DNA of 64,000 nt. It comes from Anaerolineales bacterium. Its GTDB lineage: Bacteria; Chloroflexota; Anaerolineae; Anaerolineales; UBA6663. The DNA is taken from assembly GCA_020850595.1 (NCBI GenBank), contig JADZEK010000054.1, positions 62,001 to 126,000 of the forward strand. The letters run 5' to 3'. The notes below the pieces were generated by a model. That model worked only from the letters and a program-made list of their open reading frames with translations, was not told where the DNA came from and ran no database searches. The translations under genes and the position numbers were made by a program. The number at the start of each line of letters is the position of its first letter. Position 1 is the first letter of the stretch. Shown here one piece after another: positions 1 to 8,072 of the stretch.

Positions 1-364
1 TGAAGCCCGAATAGCCGTGGGACGACATCACAATCAACCCCGCCGCCGCTTGGCGCGCGGCGTCCACGATCTCGCCTGCCACATCGCCTTCGCGCAGGTC
101 GGTAAGTTGGCGGGGCGCGCCGGCCGGCGTCGCCGCCAGCAAATTGGCCAGGTAGTTAGCCGCCTCGCCGCGCGCCTGCACCAGCGACTGGTCGGGGTAG
201 AGCACGCCAAAGCCGACCTCGTCCGGCACTAGCATCTGCCGCGCCACAGCCACCGAGACCAGCCGCAGCGGCGTCTGGATATGCTGCGCCAGCGCGCGGG
301 CGGGCGGGAGGGCGCGCTCCGCCAGGGGCGAACCATCCAGCGGAACCACAATTTCGTTGAACAT
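1..364 (-). CDS. Universal stress protein (UspA family), 3' part cut by window edge
   Basis: The protein begins MFNEIVVPLDGSPLAERAL, the usual Usp opening strand with its nucleotide-binding Asp. It continues to an IVMSSHGYSGF stretch where the window ends, so the final strand and the G-x2-G-x9-G loop lie outside. About 121 residues are visible. The start is the ATG at 364, with GGAG just upstream. That ribosome site overlaps the TAA stop of the upstream NuoF-like gene, so the two are translationally adjacent and probably one transcript. Usp proteins are cytoplasmic ATP-binding or ATP-independent stress proteins. The position at the end of a redox operon suggests co-expression under low-energy or anaerobic conditions (inference). 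Two further Usp genes lie at 20817 and 21691. Confidence 0.9.
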   Translation of the reverse strand, partial: MFNEIVVPLDGSPLAERALPPARALAQHIQTPLRLVSVAVARQMLVPDEVGFGVLYPDQSLVQARGEAANYLANLLAATPAGAPRQLTDLREGDVAGEIVDAARQAAAGLIVMSSHGYSGF

Positions 365-366
365 CG

Positions 367-2013
367 TTATCTCCTTATCGCAACAGGCGCCGCCTCGCCG
401 ACGCACACACCGGCCGGGCACCGGTGGTCGTCAATGTGCGCCTGCACTTCCGGCCGGAAGTGGCGCAGCACGTCGCGCAGCGGTGTCGCGGCCGTTTGGC
501 CGAGGCCGCAGAAAGACAGATGGGCCATGCTGGCAGCCACTTCATCTAGCTCGAGTATATCCGCCGGCCGGCCTGCGCCGGAGGCAATGCGCCGCAGACA
601 CTGATACGCGCGCTCGGTGCCCACCCGGCAGGGCGTGCACTTGCCGCAGCTCTCGCGGCGGAAGAAGTTGAGCAGGACGGCGGCCAGGTCCACCACACAG
701 GTGTGCTGGTCGCAGATCAGCAGTGCGCCCGAACCGAGCGCCACGCCGGCCTGCGCCAGGCTGTCGTAGTCCATGGGCACATCTTGCAGGCCGGCTGGGA
801 TCACCGAGCCGCTCGAGCCGCCGGTTTGGGCCAGCTTGAAGTTCGAGCCGGGCTGCATCCCCTGGGCATAAATGGCCACTACCTCGCGCAGGGTAATGCC
901 CATCGGCACTTCGATCAAGCCGGTGACGTTGACGTTGCCCAGCACGGTGTAGAGCTTGGTGCCGGGGCTGCGAGACGTGCCAAAGCCGCGGTACCACTGG
1001 GCGCCGTTGCGCACGATCGGCACAACGTTGGCCAGCGTCTCCACGTTGATGACGGCAGTTGGCCGGCCCCACAGACCGTGGGTCACCGGGTACGGCGGGC
1101 GCAGCCGTGGCTCGCCCCGTTTGCCTTCCAGCGACTCGAGCAGGGCGGTCTCTTCACCGCAAATGTACGCCCCCGCTCCGGCATGCACGTGCACGTCGAA
1201 GTCAAAGCCCGTGCCGAACAGGCCGCGGCCCAGCAGCCCCAGATGGCGCGCCTGCTCAATGGCGCGCCGCAGGCGCCTCTGGGCCAATCGGTACTCGCCG
1301 CGCACGTAAATATAGCCCTCGCGCGCGCCCACCGCAAAGGCGCACAGCGCCATGGCCTCCAACAGCGCGTGTGGGTCGGCCTCCATCAGCAGACGGTCTT
1401 TGAACGTGCCTGGCTCACTCTCGTCCGCGTTGCACACGACATATTTCACCAGGCCGCGCGCCTGGGCAACATGTTGCAGCTTGCGCGCCGTCGGGAACCC
1501 CGCCCCGCCGCGCCCGCGCAGCCCGGCTTGCTCCAGCTCGGCTAAAACGGCCGCCGGAGTCCCTTCGGTCAGCGCGCGACCCAGCGTGGTGTAGCCGTCG
1601 GCCATCAGGTAGTCGTCAATCTCGTCCGGGTCAATGCGGCCGGCGCGCTCCAACAGCAGGCGCTGCTCGGCCGGCAGCGCCCCCTGGCGCGCGGCAAACC
1701 AAGCAATGCGGCCGGAAAGCTCCTTCAGCGGCGCTAGCAGCTCGGGCGCCACCCGGCCTTTGTAGAGGTGCTCCTCCACCAGCCGCGGCACGGCGGCGGC
1801 CGTCACCGGGCCATAGACCACGGCCTCCGGGTAGACCAGCACCACTGGCAGCACGTCGTGGCGGCCGACATCGCCGATGAGCGCCACCGCCACTTCATCC
1901 GCCAGCCCCCGCCGCTGCACTTCAACCCGGAGGGCCGCATACACCGCCCGGGCGCCGGCGGCCAGGCTCTGCTCGTCGCCCGAAACCAGCACGAGAGCGC
2001 GCTTGGTCTTCAT
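367..2013 (-). CDS. NuoF/HoxF-like NADH-binding flavoprotein subunit, no C-terminal ferredoxin domain
   Basis: This 548-residue protein resembles the NADH/FMN subunit of complex I and of NAD(P)-linked hydrogenases or formate dehydrogenases. Residues 1-110 form a thioredoxin-like domain. The FMN/NADH loop GLRGRGGAGFPTARK is near 164-178, followed by NADESEPGTFKDR. The [4Fe-4S] N3-type ligands SCGKCTPC are near 453-460, with the fourth Cys near 500 (SFCGLG). Unlike its paralogue at 2538-4325 it ends shortly after CPAGVC and has no 2x[4Fe-4S] tail. The N-terminal domain has none of the Cys residues that ligate [2Fe-2S] in relatives. Its ATG overlaps the TGA of the NuoE-like gene by four bases (ATGA). 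The two probably form a NuoEF dimer oxidising or producing NADH; the partner enzyme is not in the window. Confidence 0.9.
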   Translation of the reverse strand: MKTKRALVLVSGDEQSLAAGARAVYAALRVEVQRRGLADEVAVALIGDVGRHDVLPVVLVYPEAVVYGPVTAAAVPRLVEEHLYKGRVAPELLAPLKELSGRIAWFAARQGALPAEQRLLLERAGRIDPDEIDDYLMADGYTTLGRALTEGTPAAVLAELEQAGLRGRGGAGFPTARKLQHVAQARGLVKYVVCNADESEPGTFKDRLLMEADPHALLEAMALCAFAVGAREGYIYVRGEYRLAQRRLRRAIEQARHLGLLGRGLFGTGFDFDVHVHAGAGAYICGEETALLESLEGKRGEPRLRPPYPVTHGLWGRPTAVINVETLANVVPIVRNGAQWYRGFGTSRSPGTKLYTVLGNVNVTGLIEVPMGITLREVVAIYAQGMQPGSNFKLAQTGGSSGSVIPAGLQDVPMDYDSLAQAGVALGSGALLICDQHTCVVDLAAVLLNFFRRESCGKCTPCRVGTERAYQCLRRIASGAGRPADILELDEVAASMAHLSFCGLGQTAATPLRDVLRHFRPEVQAHIDDHRCPAGVCVGEAAPVAIRR

Positions 2014-2501
2014 GCGTATCGCTCCAGTAGTGCGGGCAGCTCGGCCGGGGTCAGGTGGCCGTGCACGTCGTCGTCAATCACCACCACCGGCCCCACGCCG
2101 CACACCCCGATGCAGCTGGTCGTCAGCAACGTGAAGCGTCCGTCGGGGCTGGTTTCGCCAGGGGCCAATTTCAGCGCCGCCTGCAGCGCCTGCCACACCT
2201 CTCGGCCGCCGACCACGTGGCACGGCGCGCTTTCACAGAACAGCACCACGTGCCGGCCACGGGGCTGCACCGACAACAGACTGTAGAACGTCGCCACGGC
2301 ATGCACCTGCCCGCGTGTAGCGCGCAGCGCCCCTGCCACCGCGCTCACCGCCTCCGGCGGCAGATAGCCAAGAGCGCGGTTCACCTCGCCCAAGATGGGA
2401 ATGAGCGCCTCGCCGTGCGCCCCGTGCGCGGCCAGAGCCGTCGCCACCGCCGCTTGCACCTCCGGTCCGGCCACGGGCTGAGTCTGATCGCTGACTGGCA
2501 T
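2010..2501 (-). CDS. NuoE-like [2Fe-2S] subunit (second copy)
   Basis: 163 residues of the 24-kDa/NuoE family: a helical N-terminal bundle followed by a thioredoxin-fold [2Fe-2S] domain. The four ligands are intact: C89-x4-C94 (CESAPC) and C130-x3-C134 (CIGVC). The ATG at 2501 has GGAGGAAG upstream, so the start is well supported. The gene overlaps the following NuoF-like gene by four bases and follows the other NuoF-like gene by 36 bases. Its cluster would pass electrons between the NuoF flavin and a partner subunit. It is divergent from the NuoE copy at 5269, so the two NuoEF sets look like an old duplication or separate modules, not a recent copy. Confidence 0.9.
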   Translation of the reverse strand: MPVSDQTQPVAGPEVQAAVATALAAHGAHGEALIPILGEVNRALGYLPPEAVSAVAGALRATRGQVHAVATFYSLLSVQPRGRHVVLFCESAPCHVVGGREVWQALQAALKLAPGETSPDGRFTLLTTSCIGVCGVGPVVVIDDDVHGHLTPAELPALLERYA

Positions 2502-2537
2502 AGGCTTCCTCCGCGAGCGGCCGCGCGCCGCGCCGGC

Positions 2538-4325
2538 CTAGTGGACGTGCACGGCGTTGAAGTTGCAGACCTGCGCGCAGATGCCGCAGCGAATGCAAAC
2601 CGCCGGGTCAATCACGTGCAGCCCGCGCCGCTGCCCGCTGATGGCGTTCACCGGGCAATTGCGGGCACAGACGGTGCAGCCGGTGCAGGCGCCGTCGGTG
2701 CCGATCGCGTAGCGGATCAGCGCGCGGCAGACCTTAGCCGGGCAGCGCCTCTCAAAGATGTGCGCCTCATATTCGGCCCGAAAATGGCGCAAGGTGCTGA
2801 GCACCGGGTTAGGCGCGCCCTGCCCCAGCCCGCACAAGCTCAGCTGGCTCACCTGGTGACAGAGTTGCTCCAGCTTCTCCAGGTCATCGGGCCGGCCGGC
2901 CCCGCTACAGATGCCCTCCAGGATTTCGAGAATGCGGCGCGTGCCCACGCGGCACGGCGTGCACTTGCCGCAGCTCTCGTCCTGCGTGAACTCCATGAAA
3001 TACCGGGCGATGTCCACCATGCAGGTGTCTTCGTCCATCACGATCAGACCGCCCGACCCCATCATCGAGCCGGCCCGTACCAGGGCCTCATAGTCCACTT
3101 GCAGGTCGAGATACTCGGCGGGCAGACAGCCGCCCATGGGGCCGCCAGTCTGAATGGCCTTGAAAGCCTTGCCGGCCTTGATGCCGCCCGCCACCTCAAA
3201 CACCACCTCGCGCAGGGTGATGCCCAGCGGCACTTCGATCAGGCCGGTGCGGATCACGTCTCCGGCGATGGCAAAGGTCTTGGTCCCCTTGCTGCCCGCC
3301 GTGCCCATGCCCGCGAACCACTCCGGCCCGCGCAAGATAATCTGCGGCACGTTGGCATACGTCTCGACATTGTTGATGTTAGAAGGTTGGCCCCACAGAC
3401 CAGACGCGGCCGGGTACGGCGGGCGCGGGCGTGGCTCGCCGCGCCGACCCTCAATGGAGGCCATCAGCGCGGTCTCTTCGCCGCACACAAACGCGCCCGC
3501 GCCCATGCGCACTTCCAGATCGAAGGAGAAGTCGGCGCCCAAGATGTTCTGGCCTAACAGCCCGTGCTCACGCGACTGGCGGATAGCGAGGTTCAGGCGC
3601 TCGACCGCCAGCGGGTACTCGGCGCGGCAGTACACGTAGCCCTGCCGGCTGCCAATGGCGTAGGCCGCGATCGTCATGCCCTCTAACACCGCGTGGGGGT
3701 CGCTTTCCAGCACGCGGCGGTTCATGAACGCGCCGGGGTCGCCCTCGTCGGCGTTGCAAATCACGTAGCGTTCGCGGCCGGGGTTGGCCCGGCACAACGC
3801 CCACTTCTTGGCGGCTGGAAAGCCCGCGCCGCCGCGCCCGCGCAAGCCGGAGGCCGACACGATGCCTATCACCTGCTCCGGCGTCAGCTCGGTCAAGACG
3901 CGGCCCAGCGCCTGGTAGCCGTCAACGGCGAAGTAGTCGTCTATGTTTTCCGGGTCAATCTGGCCGCAGTTGCGCAGCACCACGCGCACTTCCTTGGGTT
4001 GCGGCGGCGCCAACTCTTCGTCGGCCGTGGCGCCCTCCGAAACCAGCAGCCGTTCGACCGGGCGACCCTTGAGGAAGTGCTCGGTGACCAACTCGGGGAT
4101 GTCATCCACCGCCAGGCGAACGTAGTGCGCGCCTTCGGGGTAGACCACCAGGTCCGGCCCCAGGCGGGCGCCGTCGCCCAGGCGCGAGGTTTCAAGCACC
4201 TGCACCTCGTCTATCAGGCCCTGCGCCACCAACTCGTCTTGGAGCGCATCCAGCACCTGGTGCGCGCCGCGCGCCAGGCAGGCTGGATCAACCGAGACGA
4301 GGACGTGCGACCGATAGAACTTCAT
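2538..4325 (-). CDS. NuoF/HndC-like flavoprotein subunit with C-terminal 2x[4Fe-4S] ferredoxin domain
   Basis: 595 residues from the ATG at 4325, which overlaps the upstream stop as ATGA. Upstream in-frame codons are read-through into the HndB gene and were rejected. Domain order: thioredoxin-like N-domain (1-100), NADH/FMN domain with LRGRGGAGFPAAKK near 155-170, SLBB-like segment, N3-type cluster SCGKCTPC near 450, and a ferredoxin tail with CTGCTVCARNC and CIRCGICAQVC near 540-590. This is the architecture of HndC and HydB, the NAD(P)-binding subunits of bifurcating or NADP-reducing [FeFe] hydrogenases. The N-terminal domain keeps only one Cys (C16) where relatives have four, so its [2Fe-2S] cluster is probably absent. 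No hydrogenase catalytic subunit follows in the window. Confidence 0.92.
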   Translation of the reverse strand: MKFYRSHVLVSVDPACLARGAHQVLDALQDELVAQGLIDEVQVLETSRLGDGARLGPDLVVYPEGAHYVRLAVDDIPELVTEHFLKGRPVERLLVSEGATADEELAPPQPKEVRVVLRNCGQIDPENIDDYFAVDGYQALGRVLTELTPEQVIGIVSASGLRGRGGAGFPAAKKWALCRANPGRERYVICNADEGDPGAFMNRRVLESDPHAVLEGMTIAAYAIGSRQGYVYCRAEYPLAVERLNLAIRQSREHGLLGQNILGADFSFDLEVRMGAGAFVCGEETALMASIEGRRGEPRPRPPYPAASGLWGQPSNINNVETYANVPQIILRGPEWFAGMGTAGSKGTKTFAIAGDVIRTGLIEVPLGITLREVVFEVAGGIKAGKAFKAIQTGGPMGGCLPAEYLDLQVDYEALVRAGSMMGSGGLIVMDEDTCMVDIARYFMEFTQDESCGKCTPCRVGTRRILEILEGICSGAGRPDDLEKLEQLCHQVSQLSLCGLGQGAPNPVLSTLRHFRAEYEAHIFERRCPAKVCRALIRYAIGTDGACTGCTVCARNCPVNAISGQRRGLHVIDPAVCIRCGICAQVCNFNAVHVH

Positions 4326-4693
4326 CGCGGGATCACGTATTCCGCCGCTACCTGGCCGCCCTGGATGTGCCGGCGCATGATCTCTCGCGCCACGGCGGCG
4401 GTGACTTTTCCATATGCGACCAATGCGGCTGCGCCTACCTGCACCTGCACGATCGGCTCCCACGAGTCCAGCCCGATGTTGCCCGTCTGCCGCACCACAA
4501 TGCCGGTCAGGCCGGCCTGTTCGATGTAATCGAGGATGGCCTTGACGGTCTCGCGCGCACCCGCGGCGATGCCGGGCGTGCCCATGCCCACAATGATCTG
4601 GATCTGCCCTTCAGCGGTCTTAGCAGCGCGCTTTTGCCGCGCTTCGTCACGAACCCGCCGAAGTTCCTCAAGCGATTTGACGATTGGCATCAA
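4322..4693 (-). CDS. HndB-like thioredoxin-fold protein lacking all cysteines
   Basis: 123 residues beginning MMPIVKSLEELRRVRDEA, a typical opening of the small HndB-type '(2Fe-2S) ferredoxin domain' proteins found between NuoE and NuoF genes. Family members, as I remember them, carry GMGTCGIAAGA and TGCIGLC. Here the same blocks read GMGTPGIAAGA (Pro40) and TGNIGLD (Asn72, Asp76), and the protein contains no Cys at all. It therefore cannot bind the usual [2Fe-2S] centre and may be a structural subunit. Both ends overlap neighbours by four bases (ATGA junctions), so translation is coupled with the ATPase-domain gene before it and the NuoF-like gene after it. Membership is clear; the function is unknown. 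Confidence 0.85.
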   Translation of the reverse strand: MMPIVKSLEELRRVRDEARQKRAAKTAEGQIQIIVGMGTPGIAAGARETVKAILDYIEQAGLTGIVVRQTGNIGLDSWEPIVQVQVGAAALVAYGKVTAAVAREIMRRHIQGGQVAAEYVIPR

Positions 4694-5259
4694 TCTCCTC
4701 CCACCGGCAGCGCCGCCGCCCCTGCTGCCTGGGCCACCCCCTCGGCCAGCAGCGCGCGCAGATAGTGCAGAACCGCCGGTTCGGTCAACGGCAGGCCGGC
4801 CAGCGTTTGTTTCACGGGCGCGTCATCGAACTCAAATGTTTCCGGCCCAACCTGATAGGCGAAGCGCCAATGCACCTGCGGGTGGCCCACCAGCAGCGTC
4901 AGCCACGTGCCGGCCAGGTCGCCCAGCGGCATCCTGTCGAGGTGACTGCGCTGGAAGTCAGCCTGCACCTGCGTGCCGCGGCCCGGCGCGCTCTGCACGC
5001 TCAGCCCGCCCGCACAGGCCTCGGCCGCGGCCTTCAGCAGCGGTACGCCCAAGCCCACCCGGCGCTCGGTGCGGCTGGTCACAAACGGGTCGCTCACCCG
5101 CGCCACCAGGTCGGCGTCCATGCCGCGGCCGTCGTCGCGGATCGTGAGGCTCAGGCGGTCGGCCGCCGGGTCTTCAACGACCACAATGGTCACGGCGCGC
5201 GCCCCAGCCGCAACGCTGTTCTCCGCCAGATCGAGCAAGTGCAGCGCCAATTCGCGCAT
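4690..5259 (-). CDS. HATPase_c domain protein of the hydrogenase/Nuo cluster
   Basis: 189 residues with a GHKL ATPase fold: N-box LHLLDLAENSVAAGA near 6-20, G1 box IRDDGRGMD near 40-48, and a lid region with DPFVTSRTERRVGLGVPLL. There is no dimerisation/phospho-acceptor helix, so it is not a complete sensor kinase. It resembles the anti-sigma-like ATPases that recur in clostridial NuoEF/hydrogenase operons. The C-terminal third is a short helical extension of unknown role. The gene starts ten bases after the NuoE stop and overlaps the HndB gene by four. It probably takes part in nucleotide-dependent regulation or assembly of the complex (inference from context). Confidence 0.82.
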   Translation of the reverse strand: MRELALHLLDLAENSVAAGARAVTIVVVEDPAADRLSLTIRDDGRGMDADLVARVSDPFVTSRTERRVGLGVPLLKAAAEACAGGLSVQSAPGRGTQVQADFQRSHLDRMPLGDLAGTWLTLLVGHPQVHWRFAYQVGPETFEFDDAPVKQTLAGLPLTEPAVLHYLRALLAEGVAQAAGAAALPVGGD

Positions 5260-5268
5260 CCTATCCGC

Positions 5269-5817
5269 CTACTCCTCTTTGGCCGGAGCCGCGTGGCCGC
5301 CCGGCTGGTAGCGCCGCAGCAACTGCTGGAGCTTGTTGGGCCGCAGCCGGCCGAAGACTTCATCATCCACCGTCGCCACCGGGGCCTGGCTGCACGCGCC
5401 GACACAGCGGCATAGCTCAAGCGTCAGCGCGCCGTCGGCCGTCGTGTCGCCGGGGCTGATGCCCAGGAGCTGCTTGGCCTTGTCAATCAGCTGGGGCGTG
5501 CCGCCCACGTAGCAGGCCGTGCCCATGCACAGCTTCACGGTATGTTTGCCTCGTGGCCGTATGGTGAAGTACGAATAGAACGTTACCACACCGTGAATAG
5601 CACTCACCGGCACGCGCAGGCGCTGCGCCACATAGGCCTGCATGGCCGGCGACACGTGGCCAAGCCGGCTCTGCAGCTCATTGAGCACCACCATTGCCGC
5701 ACCGGGCCGCCCGGCGTGGGCCTCCAAGATCGCGTCCATTTCGGCGCGCCTGGCAGGATCGGCCACGGGGTCACTAGCCGGCACGTGCCTAAACGCTTCC
5801 TCCAGCACGACAGTCAT
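5269..5817 (-). CDS. NuoE/HndA-like [2Fe-2S] subunit (first copy)
   Basis: 182 residues starting at the ATG at 5817, with AAGGG about eight bases upstream. A GTG two codons earlier is in frame but less well placed. The N-terminal helical part leads into VTFYSYFTIRPRGKH and the [2Fe-2S] domain with C97-x4-C102 (CMGTAC) and C138-x3-C142 (CVGAC). It is first in the NuoE-HATPase-HndB-NuoF-NuoE-NuoF-Usp run, directly downstream of a Rex-like palindrome. In Hnd and Hyd hydrogenases this subunit carries electrons between the NAD(P)H flavin and the remainder of the complex. Confidence 0.92.
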   Translation of the reverse strand: MTVVLEEAFRHVPASDPVADPARRAEMDAILEAHAGRPGAAMVVLNELQSRLGHVSPAMQAYVAQRLRVPVSAIHGVVTFYSYFTIRPRGKHTVKLCMGTACYVGGTPQLIDKAKQLLGISPGDTTADGALTLELCRCVGACSQAPVATVDDEVFGRLRPNKLQQLLRRYQPGGHAAPAKEE

Positions 5818-5862
5818 GCGCACAGCCCTTCTGATCAGGATCGGTTTCGCTTCGCCTTCCTA

Positions 5863-5880
5863 TTGTGAATAGTATCACTA
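5863..5880 (-). promoter_or_regulatory. Rex-like operator overlapping the NuoE/NuoF operon promoter
   Basis: The plus strand reads TTGTGA-N6-TCACTA, which differs from the Rex consensus TTGTGA-N6-TCACAA at one position. On the minus strand the six central bases read TACTAT, a plausible -10, so a bound repressor would sit on the promoter about 46 bases before the NuoE ATG. Rex senses NADH/NAD+ and commonly controls fermentation and hydrogenase genes. A CRP/FNR-type half-site pair is a weaker alternative. No rex gene is in the window. Confidence 0.5.
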
Positions 5881-5906
5881 ATAATTTGCCCGAATAGCGC
5901 CGAATA

Positions 5907-6680
5907 TCACGTCTTGCATGGCCGGTTGTCAGCAGTGCTGGCGCGCGCGCGGAAGGCGCGGCCCCCCTCCCCGCGCAGCGCCAGCGCAATCTCGCCCACG
6001 GTGGGCGCGGCCAGGCGCAGCACGGTGGCACCCAGCAGTTCGCCAAGCTCATGCGCATCGCCGTTCTGCATCAGCGCATACCCAGCCAACTGTGGGAAAC
6101 GCTCCCGCGCCATCTCCGGATTACACCAGCGCGAAAGCTCCAGGCCGGGCACGGGCAGGTCCGGCGGCACGAAACCCAATTGGGCCAGCAGGCCATAGGC
6201 GCGCCGGTCTACGTGGGCGGGCAGCGGCAAACCACCCAGCCGCAGTACGCTCGCCACCGCCGCCGCTAGCGTCATCCGCGCCGCCGTGAGCAACAAGCGC
6301 GGCTCGCGGCGCAGCAGGTCGCCCGTCGCGTCAACCACGAACTGCTCGCCCCAAAACTCGGCCCGGTTGGGCAGATCGGGCAGGCAGGCGTTAACTTCAG
6401 CTTGCCACGCGGCCAGCTGTCCGGGCGTGTCAAACAGGCACAGCAGGTGCACATCCTCACGGGTTTGCAGCTCCATGCCGGGCAGCACGCTCAGCGCGGT
6501 GCCCTCCGCCGCCTGCTGCACTGCCGCCACGTTGGCGCTGGCGTTGTGGTCGGTAATCGCCAGCAGCGTGATGCCGCGCGCCAGCGCCGCGCGCACTATC
6601 AACGGTGGAATCATCTCCACGGAGGCGCACGGCGAGAGGACCGTGTGGGTGTGCAGGTCGGCGACGTACTCGGTGAACAT
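5907..6680 (-). CDS. PHP-domain phosphoesterase of the hydrogenase/Nuo cluster
   Basis: 257 residues from the ATG at 6680, with GAGGTG upstream. The opening VADLHTHTVLSPCA supplies the HxH metal ligands of the PHP fold. Further metal-site blocks are ITDHNAS, GMELQT and, near the C-terminus, NGDAHELGE. Length and motifs fit the stand-alone PHP proteins that sit beside DRTGG, ATPase and NuoE genes in clostridial and Chloroflexota hydrogenase loci. Phosphoesterase activity is inferred from the fold; the substrate is unknown. It is separated from the NuoE gene by a promoter-bearing gap of 89 bases, so it may end the upstream transcript. Confidence 0.85.
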   Translation of the reverse strand: MFTEYVADLHTHTVLSPCASVEMIPPLIVRAALARGITLLAITDHNASANVAAVQQAAEGTALSVLPGMELQTREDVHLLCLFDTPGQLAAWQAEVNACLPDLPNRAEFWGEQFVVDATGDLLRREPRLLLTAARMTLAAAVASVLRLGGLPLPAHVDRRAYGLLAQLGFVPPDLPVPGLELSRWCNPEMARERFPQLAGYALMQNGDAHELGELLGATVLRLAAPTVGEIALALRGEGGRAFRARASTADNRPCKT

Positions 6681-6714
6681 GGCGCACCTCGGCCGGGGCA
6701 GCCCGCGCCCAGCG

Positions 6715-7062
6715 TTACGTGGGCGTGCGCAGGCCGAGCGCCCACAGCCGGCCCACGACCTCAAACGTCGGCCGCGGCGTCGCCAGCAGCGTCACGCCCT
6801 CCACCCGGGCCTTCTCAATCAGGCCCGGCTCAGGCTGCGCGCCCTCGGCCAGGATGACGGCGCTCAGATCGAGTAAGGCCGCCACCGCCACCACGTTGCC
6901 GTGGGCTTGCAGCGTCACCCATAGGCTGTGGTGCGCGGCCTGCGCCATCACGCAGCTCAACAGGTCAGAGGCATAGCCGCCGGACGGCGTCACGCCGGTC
7001 AACGACCCTGGCGCAGTCAACACGGTCAAGTGCAGGTCATCAACAATCGTCTGGAGGTCCAT
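6715..7062 (-). CDS. DRTGG-domain protein (copy 1)
   Basis: 115 residues, the size of one DRTGG domain, a regulatory fold of unknown ligand seen in phosphotransacetylase N-termini and in CBS-DRTGG proteins. Visible are VTPSGGYASDLLSCVMAQA near 24-42 and a Rossmann-like AVILAEGAQPEPGLIEKA stretch. No metal or catalytic motif is evident. It starts three bases after the CBS-ATPase stop and is paralogous to 8073-8438. Such pairs are standard companions of hydrogenase/NuoEF clusters and probably sense a metabolite (inference). Confidence 0.8.
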   Translation of the reverse strand: MDLQTIVDDLHLTVLTAPGSLTGVTPSGGYASDLLSCVMAQAAHHSLWVTLQAHGNVVAVAALLDLSAVILAEGAQPEPGLIEKARVEGVTLLATPRPTFEVVGRLWALGLRTPT

Positions 7063-7065
7063 GGC

Positions 7066-8064
7066 TCACTCCTCGGCCGGCGCGCGCGGCGCCTCGCGCA
7101 GGCTGTCGCTCGCCGGCAGGTAAAAGACCATCTCCAGCTTGGTGCTGCCGCCCGCCGCCGACTTGATGCTCAGCTTGTCAACACAGCGCTTGATGTTGGG
7201 GAGGCCCATGCCCGCGCCGAACCCCAGCTCGCGCACGGCGGCTGTGGCGGTGGAAAACCCCGGCTGCATCGCCTGCTCCACATCCAGGATGCCGGGGCCG
7301 TCATCTACCACCTTGACGAGAATGCGGTGAGGCTCGACCTCGGCGCGGATAAAGCCGCCCGCCAGGGTGTGGATCACCAGGTTCATCTCGGCTTCGTAGA
7401 CGGCGATGGCGCAGCGGCGGGCCATGAGCGGACTGGCCCCCAACCGCAGCAGGGCGCGCTTCAGGCAGCTGGAGGCATGCCCGCCCGCCGCGAAATCGTG
7501 GGCCTGCACGTTGTAGCGCAGGATCAGGCTGGTGCGGCTAGACTCAATGTCCTCGAACAGGTGGCTGGCCCGATAGCGGCGCACCTCTTCCGCCTGAAAC
7601 TCCTTTTGGAGCACGCGCAGCAGGCCGCGGGTGATGTCGCCCTTCGTCAGGATACCCACCAGGCCGCCGTCGGGTCCGACGACTGGCAGCCGGCCCACGC
7701 GGCTTTTGGTGAAGGTTTTGAGCGCCTCGACCACCGGGTCGGCGGCGCAAACGACGACCGTGTCGCGCGTCATGTACGCGTCCACCCGCGCCATCAGGTC
7801 GCCCACGCTCATCGCCCGCACCAGGTCTTCCAGGCTCACCACGCCCGCCAACTGCCCAGCCTCGACCACCGGCATGCCTGAGATGCGCGCGCCGCGCATA
7901 GTCTCCAGCAGGTCAGCCATGCGCGTCTGCGGCGTGACCACCCTGGGTTCGGGCGTCATCACTTCCGCGATGGTCAGTTCGTAGGCCAGCTCCTCGGCGC
8001 GCGTAATCTGGCCGGCGGCGTCGTCTGTGAGGGGCGTTGCAGCGGGGCGCGCGGAGCTGTCCAT
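7066..8064 (-). CDS. CBS-pair plus HATPase_c signalling protein
   Basis: 332 residues. Two CBS repeats occupy about 30-150: VMTPEPRVVTPQTRMADLL, SGMPVVEAGQLAGVVSLEDL, then YMTRDTVVVCAADPVVEAL and VGRLPVVGPDGGLVGILTKGD. A GHKL ATPase domain fills about 190-315, with VYEAEMNLVIHT, VVDDGPGILD and FGAGMGLPNIKRCVDKL. Conserved His for autophosphorylation is not apparent, so this looks like an adenylate-sensing anti-sigma-type or switch protein. It lies between the two DRTGG genes, five bases after the first, and is probably co-translated with them. Confidence 0.85.
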   Translation of the reverse strand: MDSSARPAATPLTDDAAGQITRAEELAYELTIAEVMTPEPRVVTPQTRMADLLETMRGARISGMPVVEAGQLAGVVSLEDLVRAMSVGDLMARVDAYMTRDTVVVCAADPVVEALKTFTKSRVGRLPVVGPDGGLVGILTKGDITRGLLRVLQKEFQAEEVRRYRASHLFEDIESSRTSLILRYNVQAHDFAAGGHASSCLKRALLRLGASPLMARRCAIAVYEAEMNLVIHTLAGGFIRAEVEPHRILVKVVDDGPGILDVEQAMQPGFSTATAAVRELGFGAGMGLPNIKRCVDKLSIKSAAGGSTKLEMVFYLPASDSLREAPRAPAEE

Positions 8065-8072
8065 GGCGATCT

